Source of the DNA: Bradyrhizobium sp. NAS80.1
GTDB lineage: Bacteria > Pseudomonadota > Alphaproteobacteria > Rhizobiales > Xanthobacteraceae
Length of the DNA: 50,808 nt
NCBI RefSeq assembly: GCF_001908205.1
Contig: NZ_LGHL01000058.1
Span: forward strand, 1-50,808
Direction: 5' to 3'
Below the pieces are notes generated by a model. It was not told where the DNA came from and did not search any database. It saw only the letters and a list, made by a program, of their open reading frames with translations. The position numbers and the translations under genes were made by a program. Below are positions 7,934 through 18,033 of this stretch, in pieces. How positions within the stretch are numbered: the first letter of the stretch is position 1; each line of letters begins with the position of its first letter.

Positions 7934-9247
7934 ATGAACATCAGCATCTTCGGCATCGGCTATGTCGGTGCGGTCGCGGCGGCGTGCCTCGCGCGAGACG
8001 GGCATGAGGTCTTCGCCGTCGACATCAATCCCGACAAGGTCGACGACATTGCTTGCGGTCGGTCTCCCATCGTGGAGCCGCGGCTGGACGAGCTGATATC
8101 GCAGACGGCGGCCGCCGGCCGACTACGCGCAACTCGTAGCGCTGATGAAGCGATTGCCGCCACGGAACTCTCGTTCGTGTGCGTGGGCACGCCGTCGCGG
8201 CCGAACGGCTCCTTGAACACCAGTCATGTCGCCCATGTGTCGGAGCAGATCGGCGTAGCCCTCAGGAAGAAGAATGACTTTCATTCCGTGGTGGTGCGCT
8301 CGACGGTGCTACCGGGAACCATGGAGAGTCTGATCATCCCGGAGTTCGAACGGTGCTCGACCAAGAGTGCAGGCGGCGGCTTCGGTGTGGCGTATTACCC
8401 GGAATTTCTTCGCGAAGGATCTGCGATCGCCGACTACGACAACCCTGGTGCAGTCGTGTTGGGAATTCACGACCCCATCACGTGCGATCGAATGCTGAAG
8501 CTTCACTCGCATATGCCGGTCACGCCACGGCTCATGAGCATTCGGGCGGCGGAAGCGGTCAAGTACGTTAATAATGCGTGGCACGCCTTGAAGATCAGCT
8601 TCGCCAACGAGATCGGCTTGGTATCGAAAGCCCTTGGTGTCGACTCGTTCGACGTGATGGACGCCCTGTGCGCCGACGAGAAGCTGAACATCTCGGCGGC
8701 GTATCTGAGGCCCGGATTTGCATTTGGGGGGTCCTGCCTTCCGAAGGACCTGCGCGCGCTGCGTTATTGTGCGCACATGCTGGAGGTCGAGACGCCGGTT
8801 CTGGACGGGGTGTGGAGAGCAAACGAAAACCAGTTCGAGGCCGCCTATCGGGTCATCGAGCAGAGCGGTCAGCGCCGAATTGGTTTCATCGGGCTGAGCT
8901 TCAAGCCGGAGACTGATGATCTGCGGTCCAGTCCTTTCGTCCAATTGGCGGAACGGCTCATTGGCCGCGGATATCAGGTGAAGATCTATGATCCGATCAT
9001 TCGCCTTTCGTCACTGATCGGCGCGAACCGCGCCTATCTCTTGGAGCACCTTCGGCACATCGCCGATCTCCTGCTTGAACGTTGCGAGGATCTCGTCGCC
9101 CAGAGCGAAGTTATCGTTGTCGGCAATAGCCGTGAATTCCAGCGGATCCGCGATCCGATCGGAAACGAGGACAAGCTCGTGATCGATCTCGTCAGGGTCG
9201 ATCGCTCGCGCTCAAGCAACGGATCGTACCAGGGACTGTGCTGGTGA
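7934..9247 (+). CDS. UDP-glucose/GDP-mannose dehydrogenase family, AlgD-like
   Basis: This enzyme would oxidise a nucleotide sugar (GDP-mannose or UDP-glucose) to the uronic acid in two NAD-dependent steps, in the cytoplasm. It starts MNISIFGIGYVGAVAAACLA with the Rossmann G-x-G-x-x-G, and has the central substrate domain and FGGSCLPKD with catalytic Cys268. From memory it resembles Pseudomonas AlgD in length (437 aa) and in ending with GxCW, so GDP-mannose is the more likely substrate; UDP-glucose cannot be excluded. It sits second in the operon, 104 bases after the priming transferase. It implies a uronic acid in the polymer, in keeping with the heparinase-type protein two genes on. Confidence 0.88.
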   Translation: MNISIFGIGYVGAVAAACLARDGHEVFAVDINPDKVDDIACGRSPIVEPRLDELISQTAAAGRLRATRSADEAIAATELSFVCVGTPSRPNGSLNTSHVAHVSEQIGVALRKKNDFHSVVVRSTVLPGTMESLIIPEFERCSTKSAGGGFGVAYYPEFLREGSAIADYDNPGAVVLGIHDPITCDRMLKLHSHMPVTPRLMSIRAAEAVKYVNNAWHALKISFANEIGLVSKALGVDSFDVMDALCADEKLNISAAYLRPGFAFGGSCLPKDLRALRYCAHMLEVETPVLDGVWRANENQFEAAYRVIEQSGQRRIGFIGLSFKPETDDLRSSPFVQLAERLIGRGYQVKIYDPIIRLSSLIGANRAYLLEHLRHIADLLLERCEDLVAQSEVIVVGNSREFQRIRDPIGNEDKLVIDLVRVDRSRSSNGSYQGLCW

Positions 9248-9248
9248 C

Positions 9249-10499
9249 ATGCATGCATCTTGGAGAGAAGGCCGGCGCGTGCTGATGATGGTCGAAAACC
9301 TGCCGGTGCCGTTCGACCGCCGGGTCTGGGCGGAGGCCCGGACTTTGCGGGCGGCCGGCTATGAAGTCACGGTGGTCTGCCCCCGGGGCAAGTTTGCGCT
9401 CGAACCGGCCGAGGTGATCGACGGCATTCAGATCTATCGCCACCCTTTGCCGCTCGAGGCGGCCGGGAAGCTGGCCTACGTCGTGGAATACGGTGCCTCG
9501 CTGTTCTGGGAATTCGTGTATGCCTTCAAGGTGTTCCGTGCGACGGGGTTCGACGCGATCCACGCGTGCAACCCGCCTGACGTGCTGTTCGTCGTCGGCG
9601 CGGTCTTCAAGTTCCTGTTCGGCAAGAAGTTCGTGTTCGATCATCATGACCTGAACCCCGAGCTGTTTGAAGCGAAGTTCGCGCGGCGCGGTATTCTCTG
9701 GCGGCTTCTCGTGCTCCTGGAGCGATCGACGTTTGCGGTCGCCGACATCTCCATCGCGACGAACGAGTCATATCGGCGGATCGCTGTCACGCGCGGGCGT
9801 ATGCCGGCGAACCGCGTGTTCACGGTTCGATCGGGACCGGACCTCGATCGGGCGAGACCTCGCCCGGTCGACGAAGGATGGCGAAATCGGCGCGCCCACA
9901 TGGCGGCGTACGTCGGAGTGATCGGAGAGCAGGAGGGCGTTGATCTCCTGCTCCGGTCGATGGATCACATCGTCCGGGAGCTGGGACGCAGAGATGTGCA
10001 GCTGGTCATCGTGGGGGCGGGCCCGCAGCTGGACTCCGTCCGCCAACTCTCTCAGAACCTTGGCTTGTCGGACTACGTGACGTTCACCGGGCGCGTCGAT
10101 GACGACCTGCTGATGACCATCCTGTCCACGGCCGACGTGTGCGTCAATCCGGATCGCCCTAATCCGATGAACGACATGTCGACGATGAACAAGGTCATGG
10201 AATACATGGCGCTGGGCAAGCCCATAGTCCAGTTCGACCTCAAGGAGGGGCGCGTTTCGGCGCAGGATTCATCGCTCTACGCGCGCAATACTGACGTCGC
10301 GGATTTCGGCGAGAAGATTCTGGAATTGGTGGACAATCCGGATCGGCGAAGTGCAATGGGCGCGCTAGGACGGAAGCGAGTGCTGAGCCAACTATCCTGG
10401 TCGCATGAGGCACCGAAGCTCCTCGCCGCCTATGATGCGCTCTTCGCGCCCGAGACGGAGTTGGCGCCGGTGCGCAGGCTTCGTGGAACGAATGAATGA
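9249..10499 (+). CDS. glycosyltransferase family 4 (GT-B fold)
   Basis: This is a 416-aa retaining glycosyltransferase with two Rossmann domains. The N-terminal acceptor part begins VLMMVENLPVPFDRRVWAEA and includes HACNPPDVLF and FDHHDLNPELFEAKF. The C-terminal donor part has VGVIGEQEGVDLLL and a KVMEYMALGKPIVQFDL segment in place of the classical E-x7-E loop. It would add a sugar to the lipid-linked repeat unit on the cytosolic face. The ATG lies one base after the stop of the AlgD-like gene, and its own stop overlaps the next start by four bases (ATGA), indicating translational coupling. Confidence 0.88.
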   Translation: MHASWREGRRVLMMVENLPVPFDRRVWAEARTLRAAGYEVTVVCPRGKFALEPAEVIDGIQIYRHPLPLEAAGKLAYVVEYGASLFWEFVYAFKVFRATGFDAIHACNPPDVLFVVGAVFKFLFGKKFVFDHHDLNPELFEAKFARRGILWRLLVLLERSTFAVADISIATNESYRRIAVTRGRMPANRVFTVRSGPDLDRARPRPVDEGWRNRRAHMAAYVGVIGEQEGVDLLLRSMDHIVRELGRRDVQLVIVGAGPQLDSVRQLSQNLGLSDYVTFTGRVDDDLLMTILSTADVCVNPDRPNPMNDMSTMNKVMEYMALGKPIVQFDLKEGRVSAQDSSLYARNTDVADFGEKILELVDNPDRRSAMGALGRKRVLSQLSWSHEAPKLLAAYDALFAPETELAPVRRLRGTNE

Positions 10500-12530
10500 G
10501 AGGGCATTCGCAATTCCTGTGGTACGCGCACCGGATCGGGCGCATGTCCGCGCCTGAAATCGCGCATCGGGCAGTTGAACTCTCGAAGCGCTTGAGCGAC
10601 GCAAGGCGGAGCTTCGGCTGGAATCGGTTCTCTGGATTCGAAGGGCCGCTGGATGGACTGCCCGGGCTCGCGCCTTCGGCAGGCGCCGGTGCCCACCCGG
10701 AAGTGCCCAGCATTGAAGCCGGGAACTTCTGTCTGCTTGGCCAGCAATGGCGGCTGCCCGCGGGCGATCGCCCATGGTACGCCCAGGACGGCATCTGGCA
10801 TCGCGACCCTGTATCAGGCGATCTGTGGCCGGGTGCCGGGACGTTCTCATTCCAGATCCCGTACCGCCACGAGCGACGGCGGGGGGGACGTAAAGTTCGT
10901 CTGGGAGCTTAATCGTCTGCAGATTCTCCAGGTGCTCGCCGCTGCGGGCGCGTACGGCTCCGTGCCAGACATCATCGAATCCTGGATGCAGGCAAATCCT
11001 CCGTTCGAGGGGATCAACTGGACGAACGGCATAGAGGCCGCATCGCGGGTCGCGTCGCTTCTGGTCGTGCTGGCTTTGGTCGACACGAAGCTGCGGCGCC
11101 GGCTCGATCCGCTGGCACGCCGTTTCCTGTCGGCGCACGTCTACTGGATAGCTCGATATCCGTCGTTGCACTCGTCGGCAAACAATCATCGCGTTGCCGA
11201 GCTTGCGGCGCTGTTTCTCGCGGGCACGTGCGCACCCGGTCTGCCGGGTGCGAAGCGCTATCTGGCCGACGGCCGGAGGGACCTGGAGCAAGCGGTGCTC
11301 GACTTGTTCCATCCTGACGGAGTTGGCGCGGAGCAGTCGCCGACCTACGCGGCCTATTCGTTGGAATGGTTCGCGCTGGCGAGCCTTGCGGCCGACAAGA
11401 GGGGAACGCCGTTTTCCGCAACTTTTCACTCGCGCCTGCATGCCGCTGCGAGCCACCTGCGCTGGATGATGGACGATGGCGGCCGCCTGCCACGCATCGG
11501 CGATGACGACGAAGGTCGCGTGCTCGCGTCCTGCCTGCAGCGCGAGGACCGCTACGTCGCGTCGGTCGTGGCGCTGCTCGCGCGCTGGCTGGGCGACCCC
11601 ACCCTGCAACCACCGGCGTCTGATCCACACCTGAGGGACCGATTGCCGCTCAGGCGTGCAAACGCGAGCGCTACGGTCAGGGCGGAGTGCAGGCTCGCCG
11701 AAGACCCTGGCACGAGTACCACGCAGATCAAAGCATTCGGACAGGGCGGCTACACCATCGCGCGTACCGGCACGCCGCACGGCTCGCTCGTCACCGTGTT
11801 CGACCATGGACCGCTCGGGTTCGGGCCGATCGCAGCGCATGGCCATGCCGACGCGCTGGCGATCTGGCTGCACTGGGGTGACGAACCGATCCTGATCGAT
11901 GCCGGAACATATCTCTATCACTCCGGCGGAGTGGACCGTGACCTCTTCCGCGGGACGGGCGTGCACAACACGCTGGAGGTCGAGGGTGCCGACCAGAGCG
12001 TGATCGCCGGCCCCTTCAATTGGTCAAGCCACGCCCGGGCGCTGGTGATCGAGCGAACCGCAAGCGGCCTCATAGGTGAGCATGACGGCTACTTCCGTCG
12101 GTTCGGAGTTATTCATCGGCGTGCTCTCTTCTTCGAGCGCAACATGCTGGTGATCGAGGATCGCCTCGTCGGCCGTCCAAGCAAGACACCCTTGCGCTGG
12201 TCGATCGGCTTCCTGCTGGCCCCGCATGTCGCGATACGGATCGATGGCCATCGCGCCGAGATAAAGACGAAGTCCGGTCGGGTGCTATCCTTTTGCTTGG
12301 GAAGTTCCCACCTGGGTTGGGCAAAAATGCCGGCACTGCACTCACCCGCGTTCAACTGCCGGGATGAGACGCTCGAGCAGCTTCGTGTCGGAGCTACATT
12401 CGGCTCGCCACAGCACAAGCAGCCTTACGTCAGAACCGTCATCAGTGCTTGTTGTATTGCGCCGGAGGGGAGCGAGACAACATGCCATGAAAATGCGCCT
12501 GGCGCGGCTGCACAAGGCGCCTGGATCTAG
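10496..12530 (+). pseudogene. heparinase II/III family protein, homopolymer frameshift
   Basis: The gene starts MRGHSQFLWYAHRIGRM at 10496, overlapping the previous stop, and loses frame at a G7 tract (10881-10887). Removing one G gives 677 residues in one frame. The N-terminal alpha-toroid carries RRGGDVKFVWELNRLQ, NNHRVAELAALFLAG and EQSPTYAAYSLEWFAL. The C-terminal heparinase II/III beta-sandwich carries HGHADALAIWLHW and PILIDAGTYLYHSGG. Family members are polysaccharide lyases or lyase-like proteins that cut uronic-acid-containing chains. In assembly operons they may trim or edit the polymer. No signal peptide is evident, which is odd for an enzyme acting on a secreted chain. As written it is broken early. 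Confidence 0.82.
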
Positions 12531-12539
12531 GAGTGCATC

Positions 12540-13313
12540 GTGAGCGATTCCGTAAGCGAAATCTCCGAGTCGAAGACGCGAGCGCTTATTTCCGTAGTCG
12601 AACAGCATCTGTCGCCCAATCCGTCGAGAATCCTGGTTGTCGGCTGCGGAACCGGACAGGAAGCGGGCACACTGGCGAGGCACTACCCCAACTCCTACAC
12701 GATCGGAATCGATATCGGCCGTCAGTTCGCTCTCGATCACCCGGGTGCGCGGCCCGCGAGACTCCTGATCATGGATGCGCAGAAATTGGCGTTCCGCGAC
12801 GGTTCGTTCGATTTCGTCTACTCCTTTCACGCACTTGAGCATATGCCCGACGCCGAGCAGGCGTTAGCAGAGATGTCGCGTGTCTTGGCCCCAGGTGGAG
12901 CGTTCTGCGTCGGAACCCCGAACAAGAAACGATTGATCGGCTACCTCGGATCAGACACCTCCTGGCGGAACAAGCTTGCATGGAATCTTGCCGACTACTC
13001 GTGCCGGCTTCGCGGGCGGTGGGAGAACATCTATGGCGCCCATGCGGGCTACTATGCAGACGAACTTCTGCTCCGCTGCCAGCTTCACTTTGGTGCCGCC
13101 CAAGCTGTCAGTGATGACTACTACAGCGCGGTCTACGCAAGCCAGCGGCGCCTATTCGGACTACTCGCGTTGGCGCCAGCCCTCAAGGAGCGCATACTGC
13201 CGTGCGTCTATGTTGTAGGACGCAAATGCCCGCACCTAGGTGAGGGGAGCGAGCGGCGTGCTGACCTGGAGCAGGTTTGTGGGCGAACAGAGGAGGCGGA
13301 AGATGCCGGCTGA
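12540..13313 (+). CDS. class I SAM-dependent methyltransferase
   Basis: The 257-aa product has the Rossmann SAM-binding core. Motif I is RILVVGCGTGQEAGTLA, the acidic loop is YTIGIDIG, motif IV is FDFVYSFHALEHM and the post-motif is EMSRVLAPGGAFCVGTPN. This is the Methyltransf_11 type that often modifies sugars or lipids. The start is the GTG at 12540, nine bases after the heparinase-type gene. The end overlaps the start of the next glycosyltransferase by 11 bases. It probably methylates the polysaccharide or a precursor; the target is unknown. Confidence 0.82.
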   Translation: MSDSVSEISESKTRALISVVEQHLSPNPSRILVVGCGTGQEAGTLARHYPNSYTIGIDIGRQFALDHPGARPARLLIMDAQKLAFRDGSFDFVYSFHALEHMPDAEQALAEMSRVLAPGGAFCVGTPNKKRLIGYLGSDTSWRNKLAWNLADYSCRLRGRWENIYGAHAGYYADELLLRCQLHFGAAQAVSDDYYSAVYASQRRLFGLLALAPALKERILPCVYVVGRKCPHLGEGSERRADLEQVCGRTEEAEDAG

Positions 13314-14286
13314 TCGTCCCCTGTCAATCACGGTCCTTATCAATAACTACAATTACGCCGCCTTCTTGGCGCGGTCGATCGAATCCGCGCTCAGTCAGAC
13401 TTGGCGGCGTGTCCAGATCATCGTCGTTGACGACGGATCCACGGACTCCTCGGCAGAGGTTGCGCAACGCTATTCCGCCCCTAATTATCTTTTCCTGCGC
13501 AAGCAAAACGGCGGGCAGAACTCTGCTATTGCGCATGCCTTGCCCTATGTCGAGGGCGACTACACCATCATTCTTGACGCGGACGACTGGCTTGTCCCGC
13601 ACGCGTGCGAGACTGTCGCGAAGGCTGCCGCAAGAACTACTCCGAATGCGGTGATGTATCGGCTGGCGATGATCGATGCGAACGGCCGCGCCGTCGGAGT
13701 TTTCCCAAACGAACCGTTCCAGACGGCAGACCTGTCCAAATTTGTCCTGCTCCACGGTTATGTCCCGTCGCCACCCACGTCTGGCAATGCCTACCGGACC
13801 GACTTTCTGAGAAGCGCCTTTCAGTTCGTGAGTGCTTCCAGCTCCTTTTGCGACGGTTATTTGTCATGGGCAGCCGCTTCGACCGACGCTGTCGTGAGTC
13901 TCCAGGCGGTGCTCGGTTGCTATGGTGTGCATGGAGGGAACGTGTCCACGTCGGGCGGATGCGATCGAGCGAGGTTGTACAACAACAATAACTATGCGCT
14001 TGATCATGCCCGCCATCTCTATGCCTGGCTGGACGCGCGTCAGGTTTCGCCGACCTCGTGGCACGATCTGATAAGTGCGTATGGATGGCGAAACATTCTC
14101 TACTTCAAGCTCGTAGACCGCGCCTATCCAGAGTTTTCATGGACACTCTGCCGTCGCCAGGGCACGGCGAAGTTCTGGCGCGCCCGCCACCATGGGGCAT
14201 GGAAGCAGATCAAGAACATACTTTTCATAGTCGCCGGATGCGAACTGGGGGAAGTCCGCGACCTGATACAGCGCCTCCGACCATGA
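13303..14286 (+). CDS. glycosyltransferase family 2 (GT-A fold)
   Basis: This is a 327-aa inverting glycosyltransferase. It begins SITVLINNYNYAAFLARSIE and carries the nucleotide-binding VVDDGSTDSS, the loop KQNGGQNSAIAHAL and the metal-binding ILDADDWL (D-x-D). A C-terminal helical part (LYAWLDARQVSPTSWHDL) follows. ATG at 13303 is chosen because AGGAGG lies at 13291-13296. It overlaps the methyltransferase gene upstream and the flippase gene downstream (ATGA), so it is co-translated with both. It adds one sugar to the growing repeat unit on the cytosolic side. Confidence 0.88.
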   Translation: MPADRPLSITVLINNYNYAAFLARSIESALSQTWRRVQIIVVDDGSTDSSAEVAQRYSAPNYLFLRKQNGGQNSAIAHALPYVEGDYTIILDADDWLVPHACETVAKAAARTTPNAVMYRLAMIDANGRAVGVFPNEPFQTADLSKFVLLHGYVPSPPTSGNAYRTDFLRSAFQFVSASSSFCDGYLSWAAASTDAVVSLQAVLGCYGVHGGNVSTSGGCDRARLYNNNNYALDHARHLYAWLDARQVSPTSWHDLISAYGWRNILYFKLVDRAYPEFSWTLCRRQGTAKFWRARHHGAWKQIKNILFIVAGCELGEVRDLIQRLRP

Positions 14287-16770
14287 TCAAATCCTTTTTC
14301 GTTTACTTGCCGTCTACTTTCCTGATGAGGGCGGTCGCATTCCTGACGATGGTCGCAGGCACCCATCTTCTGTCCTCGAAGCAGTTCGGATATTTTTCCC
14401 TGGTCATCATCATTGGCGAGTTCGCCGAGACCACAACGACGAACTGGACGCGTCTGGTGCTGGCGCGGTTCGGCGCGCATGGGGGGGAAGCTGCCGCGCG
14501 CCTTCGCCAGCAAGGTCGCACGGCTTTCGGCAATTTGCACGTTTGTCGGAATCGCGCTTTCGGCAGGCGCGGCTTGGCTGCTCGCTGTCGAAAACGTCAT
14601 GGCGGTCGGTGTGGCAGTGGCGGTGTATATCGCCGCGGCGGCGGTGGTCCGCTTCGGCGTAATGCTTCACCAAACAATGGAAAACGGACGCACCGCATCG
14701 ATTCTCGAAGGCAGTCGCGCTGTCCTCGTGCTTGTGACGGTGATCATCGCCATGATTGCAACCGGTGACTTCCTGATCACGTCGCTCACCGCAAGCGTCG
14801 TCAATCTTGGGATCGGTTGGATCGCGGTCGCGACCGGCTTTCGTCGTACCGATGCGTCGCGAACCGAGCAAACAGCGGCCCGCGTCCTGTTTTGGTTTGC
14901 GTTTCCCATGGTCGTGCTTGCTCTCCTGACGCAGGTCGCCGGCAGTCTCGATAAGGCTCTGCTGAAATCATATCACGACGCGGCCATGCTCGGCTTTTAT
15001 GCTGCGGCCTACGCGGTCGGGAGGAACGGATTCGACGTTATCGCGGCGGCTTTCAATATCGGGACGTTCGTACAATTGTCCTCGATGTTCAACGCGGGTC
15101 GGCGTCAGGAGGCCGGCCGCCTGCTATCCCGACAAATGGCCTGCATTCTGGCGATCGCGCTGCCGGCCGCGGGGATTCTGATCGCATCGCGATACGTCAT
15201 TGCCCGCATTCTCTTTCCGCCCGCCTATCTGGACACTTTCGTGATCGCAGTCCCGTGGATCGCGCTCGGGGCGATCACGCTCAATATCAAGAATTTCGTC
15301 TACGACAATGTCTTCCACATGCAATTGCGTAATCTGCGCCAGATTCCAAGCTGCATAGCGAGTGTTGCCGTATCGGCGGTCGTCGGTCTTCTCCTGATCC
15401 CGTCTAAACCGGCCTTGGGCGCGGCCGTGATGTTCGCCAGCGGCAGCATGGCAGCGTTGATAGTGAGCATTGCGCTGACCTGGTCTCTCATGCCCGTTCG
15501 GATTCCCTGGCTGTCGATCCTCGCGGCAACGGGCGCGGGCCTCGGCGTCTGGGCCGTAGGATCAGGCCTCGAGGCGGCTCTGGAGGATGTGCTTCCCAGT
15601 CCTGTTCTGCTTGGGGTTCTGACGACAATTGGTGTTCTGGTAGCGGGAGTGTCGCTGCTTCTCGCGCTGATCCTGGAGCAACCGAAGGGCAACAACGTCG
15701 CCATTTCCTTCATCACGCCAAACCCCGATCGAGTCACGGGGGTCTCCAGCTACGCGGAAAGCTTGATTGAGGCAATGGCTCGGCCGCGCGAGCGCCCGAC
15801 GCTTGTGCTGCTGACGAATGCACGGCGGGAGCTTTTTGCCAGAATTACCAGCGATTGCAGTGTTGAATGGGTGATGCTTCCGGCCTGTCCGCGCGGCTTC
15901 CCCTACAAGCTCTACAGCCTGATTATTCATGATGTGGCCTGCTCACGTGCGCGCCTGAAAGGCTGCGGCTGCTATGTGAGTGCGACGGCGGCGGGCGCGC
16001 TGTTCCCGGTGCTCGACCAATTCGTAACCTTGCACGATCTCTACGATGTCGAGAGACGCTTCCGTCCGTGGCGTACAGTCGTCTATGCCCATGCGCTGTG
16101 GCGCTGGCTGGCTTTGGTGTCGCGGGGGATTATCTGTGTGTCCGCGAGCACGGCGACGGAGGCGCGAATGTTGCTGCCGTTCGCCGCCGACAAGATGTGC
16201 GTCATAAAGGAAGCGTCCAGGTTCACACCCGAGGATGCGTTGAAATCAGCTGATCCTGCACGTTTCCTGTTTGTGGCCAACATCCAGCCGACCAAGAACA
16301 TCGAATGCCTGCTCGAGGCGCTGCGGCGTGCCGACGCAGACATAGAGGTGGACTGGATCGGCTGGGACCCGGCAGGCATCGTCAAGGAGTGGATCGCGCG
16401 GCATGGCGCGCCCCACGGCTTCAACCCACTGGGCTCGCTGCCCGAGGCGGAACTGCGCAGGGCCTACCGGAGCGCGTTGGCACTCATTGTACCCTCCTGG
16501 AAAGAGGGCTTTTGCCTTCCTGTGCTCGAAGCTCACGCGTTCGGCGTGCCGGTGATCGCGTCCGATCTTCCAGTGCTGCGTGAGGTTTCAGGCGAAGGTG
16601 CTCTCTTCTTCGATCCCCACGATCCAGACATGCTGCTGGCATCCATGCGAAAGCTGATGAGCGATTCCGCTCTGCGGTCGCGGTTGAGCCGGGCTGCGTC
16701 CGCCAACGCGCGGCTCTATTCCTGGGACCACGCGGCCGCTGAGACCTTGCGGCTTGTGGAGGCGAGCTGA
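14283..16770 (+). pseudogene. polysaccharide flippase fused to a GT4 glycosyltransferase, homopolymer frameshift
   Basis: Translation starts MIKSFFVYLPSTFLMRAVAF at 14283 (ATGA overlap with the GT2 gene) and loses frame at a G7 tract (14481-14487). Removing one G gives a single 828-aa reading frame. Residues 1 to about 465 are a polytopic MOP-superfamily flippase (Wzx/RfbX-like) with many hydrophobic helices. Without any stop the frame continues through LILEQPKGNNVAISFITPNP into a complete GT4 domain of about 355 residues. That domain has FLFVANIQPTKNIECLLEAL and the donor-site segment PSWKEGFCLPVLEAHAFG. No ATG lies at the junction. The fusion would couple a sugar transfer to flipping of the lipid-linked unit. 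It could be a real fusion or the loss of a stop between two genes. Confidence 0.8.
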
Positions 16771-18033
16771 TGCAGGTCATCGCCACCGCCCCCCCGTTCG
16801 TATCCCGCGCGTGTTGTGGACCTCGAGGGACCAATCGCCTTTCTATGCGGCGCAACGATACTCCTGACTTTCACATTGGGTGCGCCGATTCTCGACCTGT
16901 TCATGCCCTACGCTGTGTCTGGCGGCAATTTCTTGGCAAAATTTCATCCGGCGAGTTGGCTGGCACCTCTTCTGCTCCTGCTCGTCTGGGAGGACTATGC
17001 GGTCGGATGGCAGGTGCCGGTTGGACATCTCACCTGGGGCATCGGTCTCCTGGGTTCTTTGATTTTGTGGCTGGCGATGCGGGGGAAGGGCGCGTTGGCG
17101 GCGACCTTTATCGACATTTACCTCGTCCCAGCCATCCTGCTACTGGCACTGTCTAGGCTTCCCACAGAGCGAGTGCGCTCGCTGCTCAAGCTATTCATCG
17201 CGCTGGCGGCATTTAACGTTTTCATCGTGGCCATTGAGTTCGCTTCACAAAGAGCTCTGCTGCCACGCGAGGGCTATGAGCCCTTTTTCCGGCCGGCCGG
17301 TGTGTTTGCACATCCGATCATGGCGGGCTCACTGTTCTATTGCGCCATGTTCTTGACCTCGCGCGGCGTGGTCTCCTCCGGGATAATGCGCGCGCTTATG
17401 CTGTTCTTTCTGGTGGGCATTGCGCTATGTCGTGTGCGCGGGCCGCTACTGGTGGGCGGGCTGATTTTCCTGATGAATATCGTCAGCCCTGCCGTCCCGA
17501 GAAGACGCATGTCCGACTACGTGCTCGATTTTGGTCTCGTTTTGCTCGCACCTGTTGCCATTCTGGTGGCGTTCTCGTCCGACGCTTTCGATCGCATCGT
17601 CGCACTGGGGATCTGGGACCAGAGCGCACAATCGCGCTATACCATTTTGGACACGATACATCTGCTGAATGGACACCAGTTCTGGAACGGCGTCGATGGG
17701 TATGACGTTGGCAAGTTCCTTGCGACCCAGTTGACTGGTGACCAACAGATAGAGAATGCCCTTGTGAGCGTGATCTTGCAGGCTGGCTTCCCGGCGGCTC
17801 TGATGATGGCCATCTGTCTTCTCATCGTGCACGCGCCCGCCATGCGTCACAGCCTGACCTTCGTCGTCATACTGGTCGTGATTGCGACAACCACGCTCGG
17901 ATTTGGCGCAAAGAACATGATCCCCGCTGCCATTGCTTTGTGCGGCTATTGGGTCCAGCGCCAGTTTGTAGAACAGCGGCGACGACGTGCCCAGGCAGCA
18001 AGAACAGGAGTCAAACCGAATGAAATGGCATGA
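16770..18033 (+). CDS. VpsF-like/Wzy-like polysaccharide polymerase, frameshift in its first codons
   Basis: This is a polytopic inner-membrane protein with about ten or more hydrophobic helices, such as IAFLCGATILLTFTLG and MLFFLVGIALCRVRG. A large polar loop before the last helices contains LNGHQFWNGVDGYDVG. The layout fits the VpsF family and Wzy/O-antigen-polymerase-type proteins that join repeat units in the periplasm. The ATG at 16770 overlaps the preceding stop (TGATG). A C7 at 16789-16795 puts its first nine codons out of frame; with one C removed the protein is 420 aa. Otherwise translation could begin at the GTG at 16816 and give 405 aa, so the product may survive either way. The stop overlaps the next start by 14 bases. 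Confidence 0.78.
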
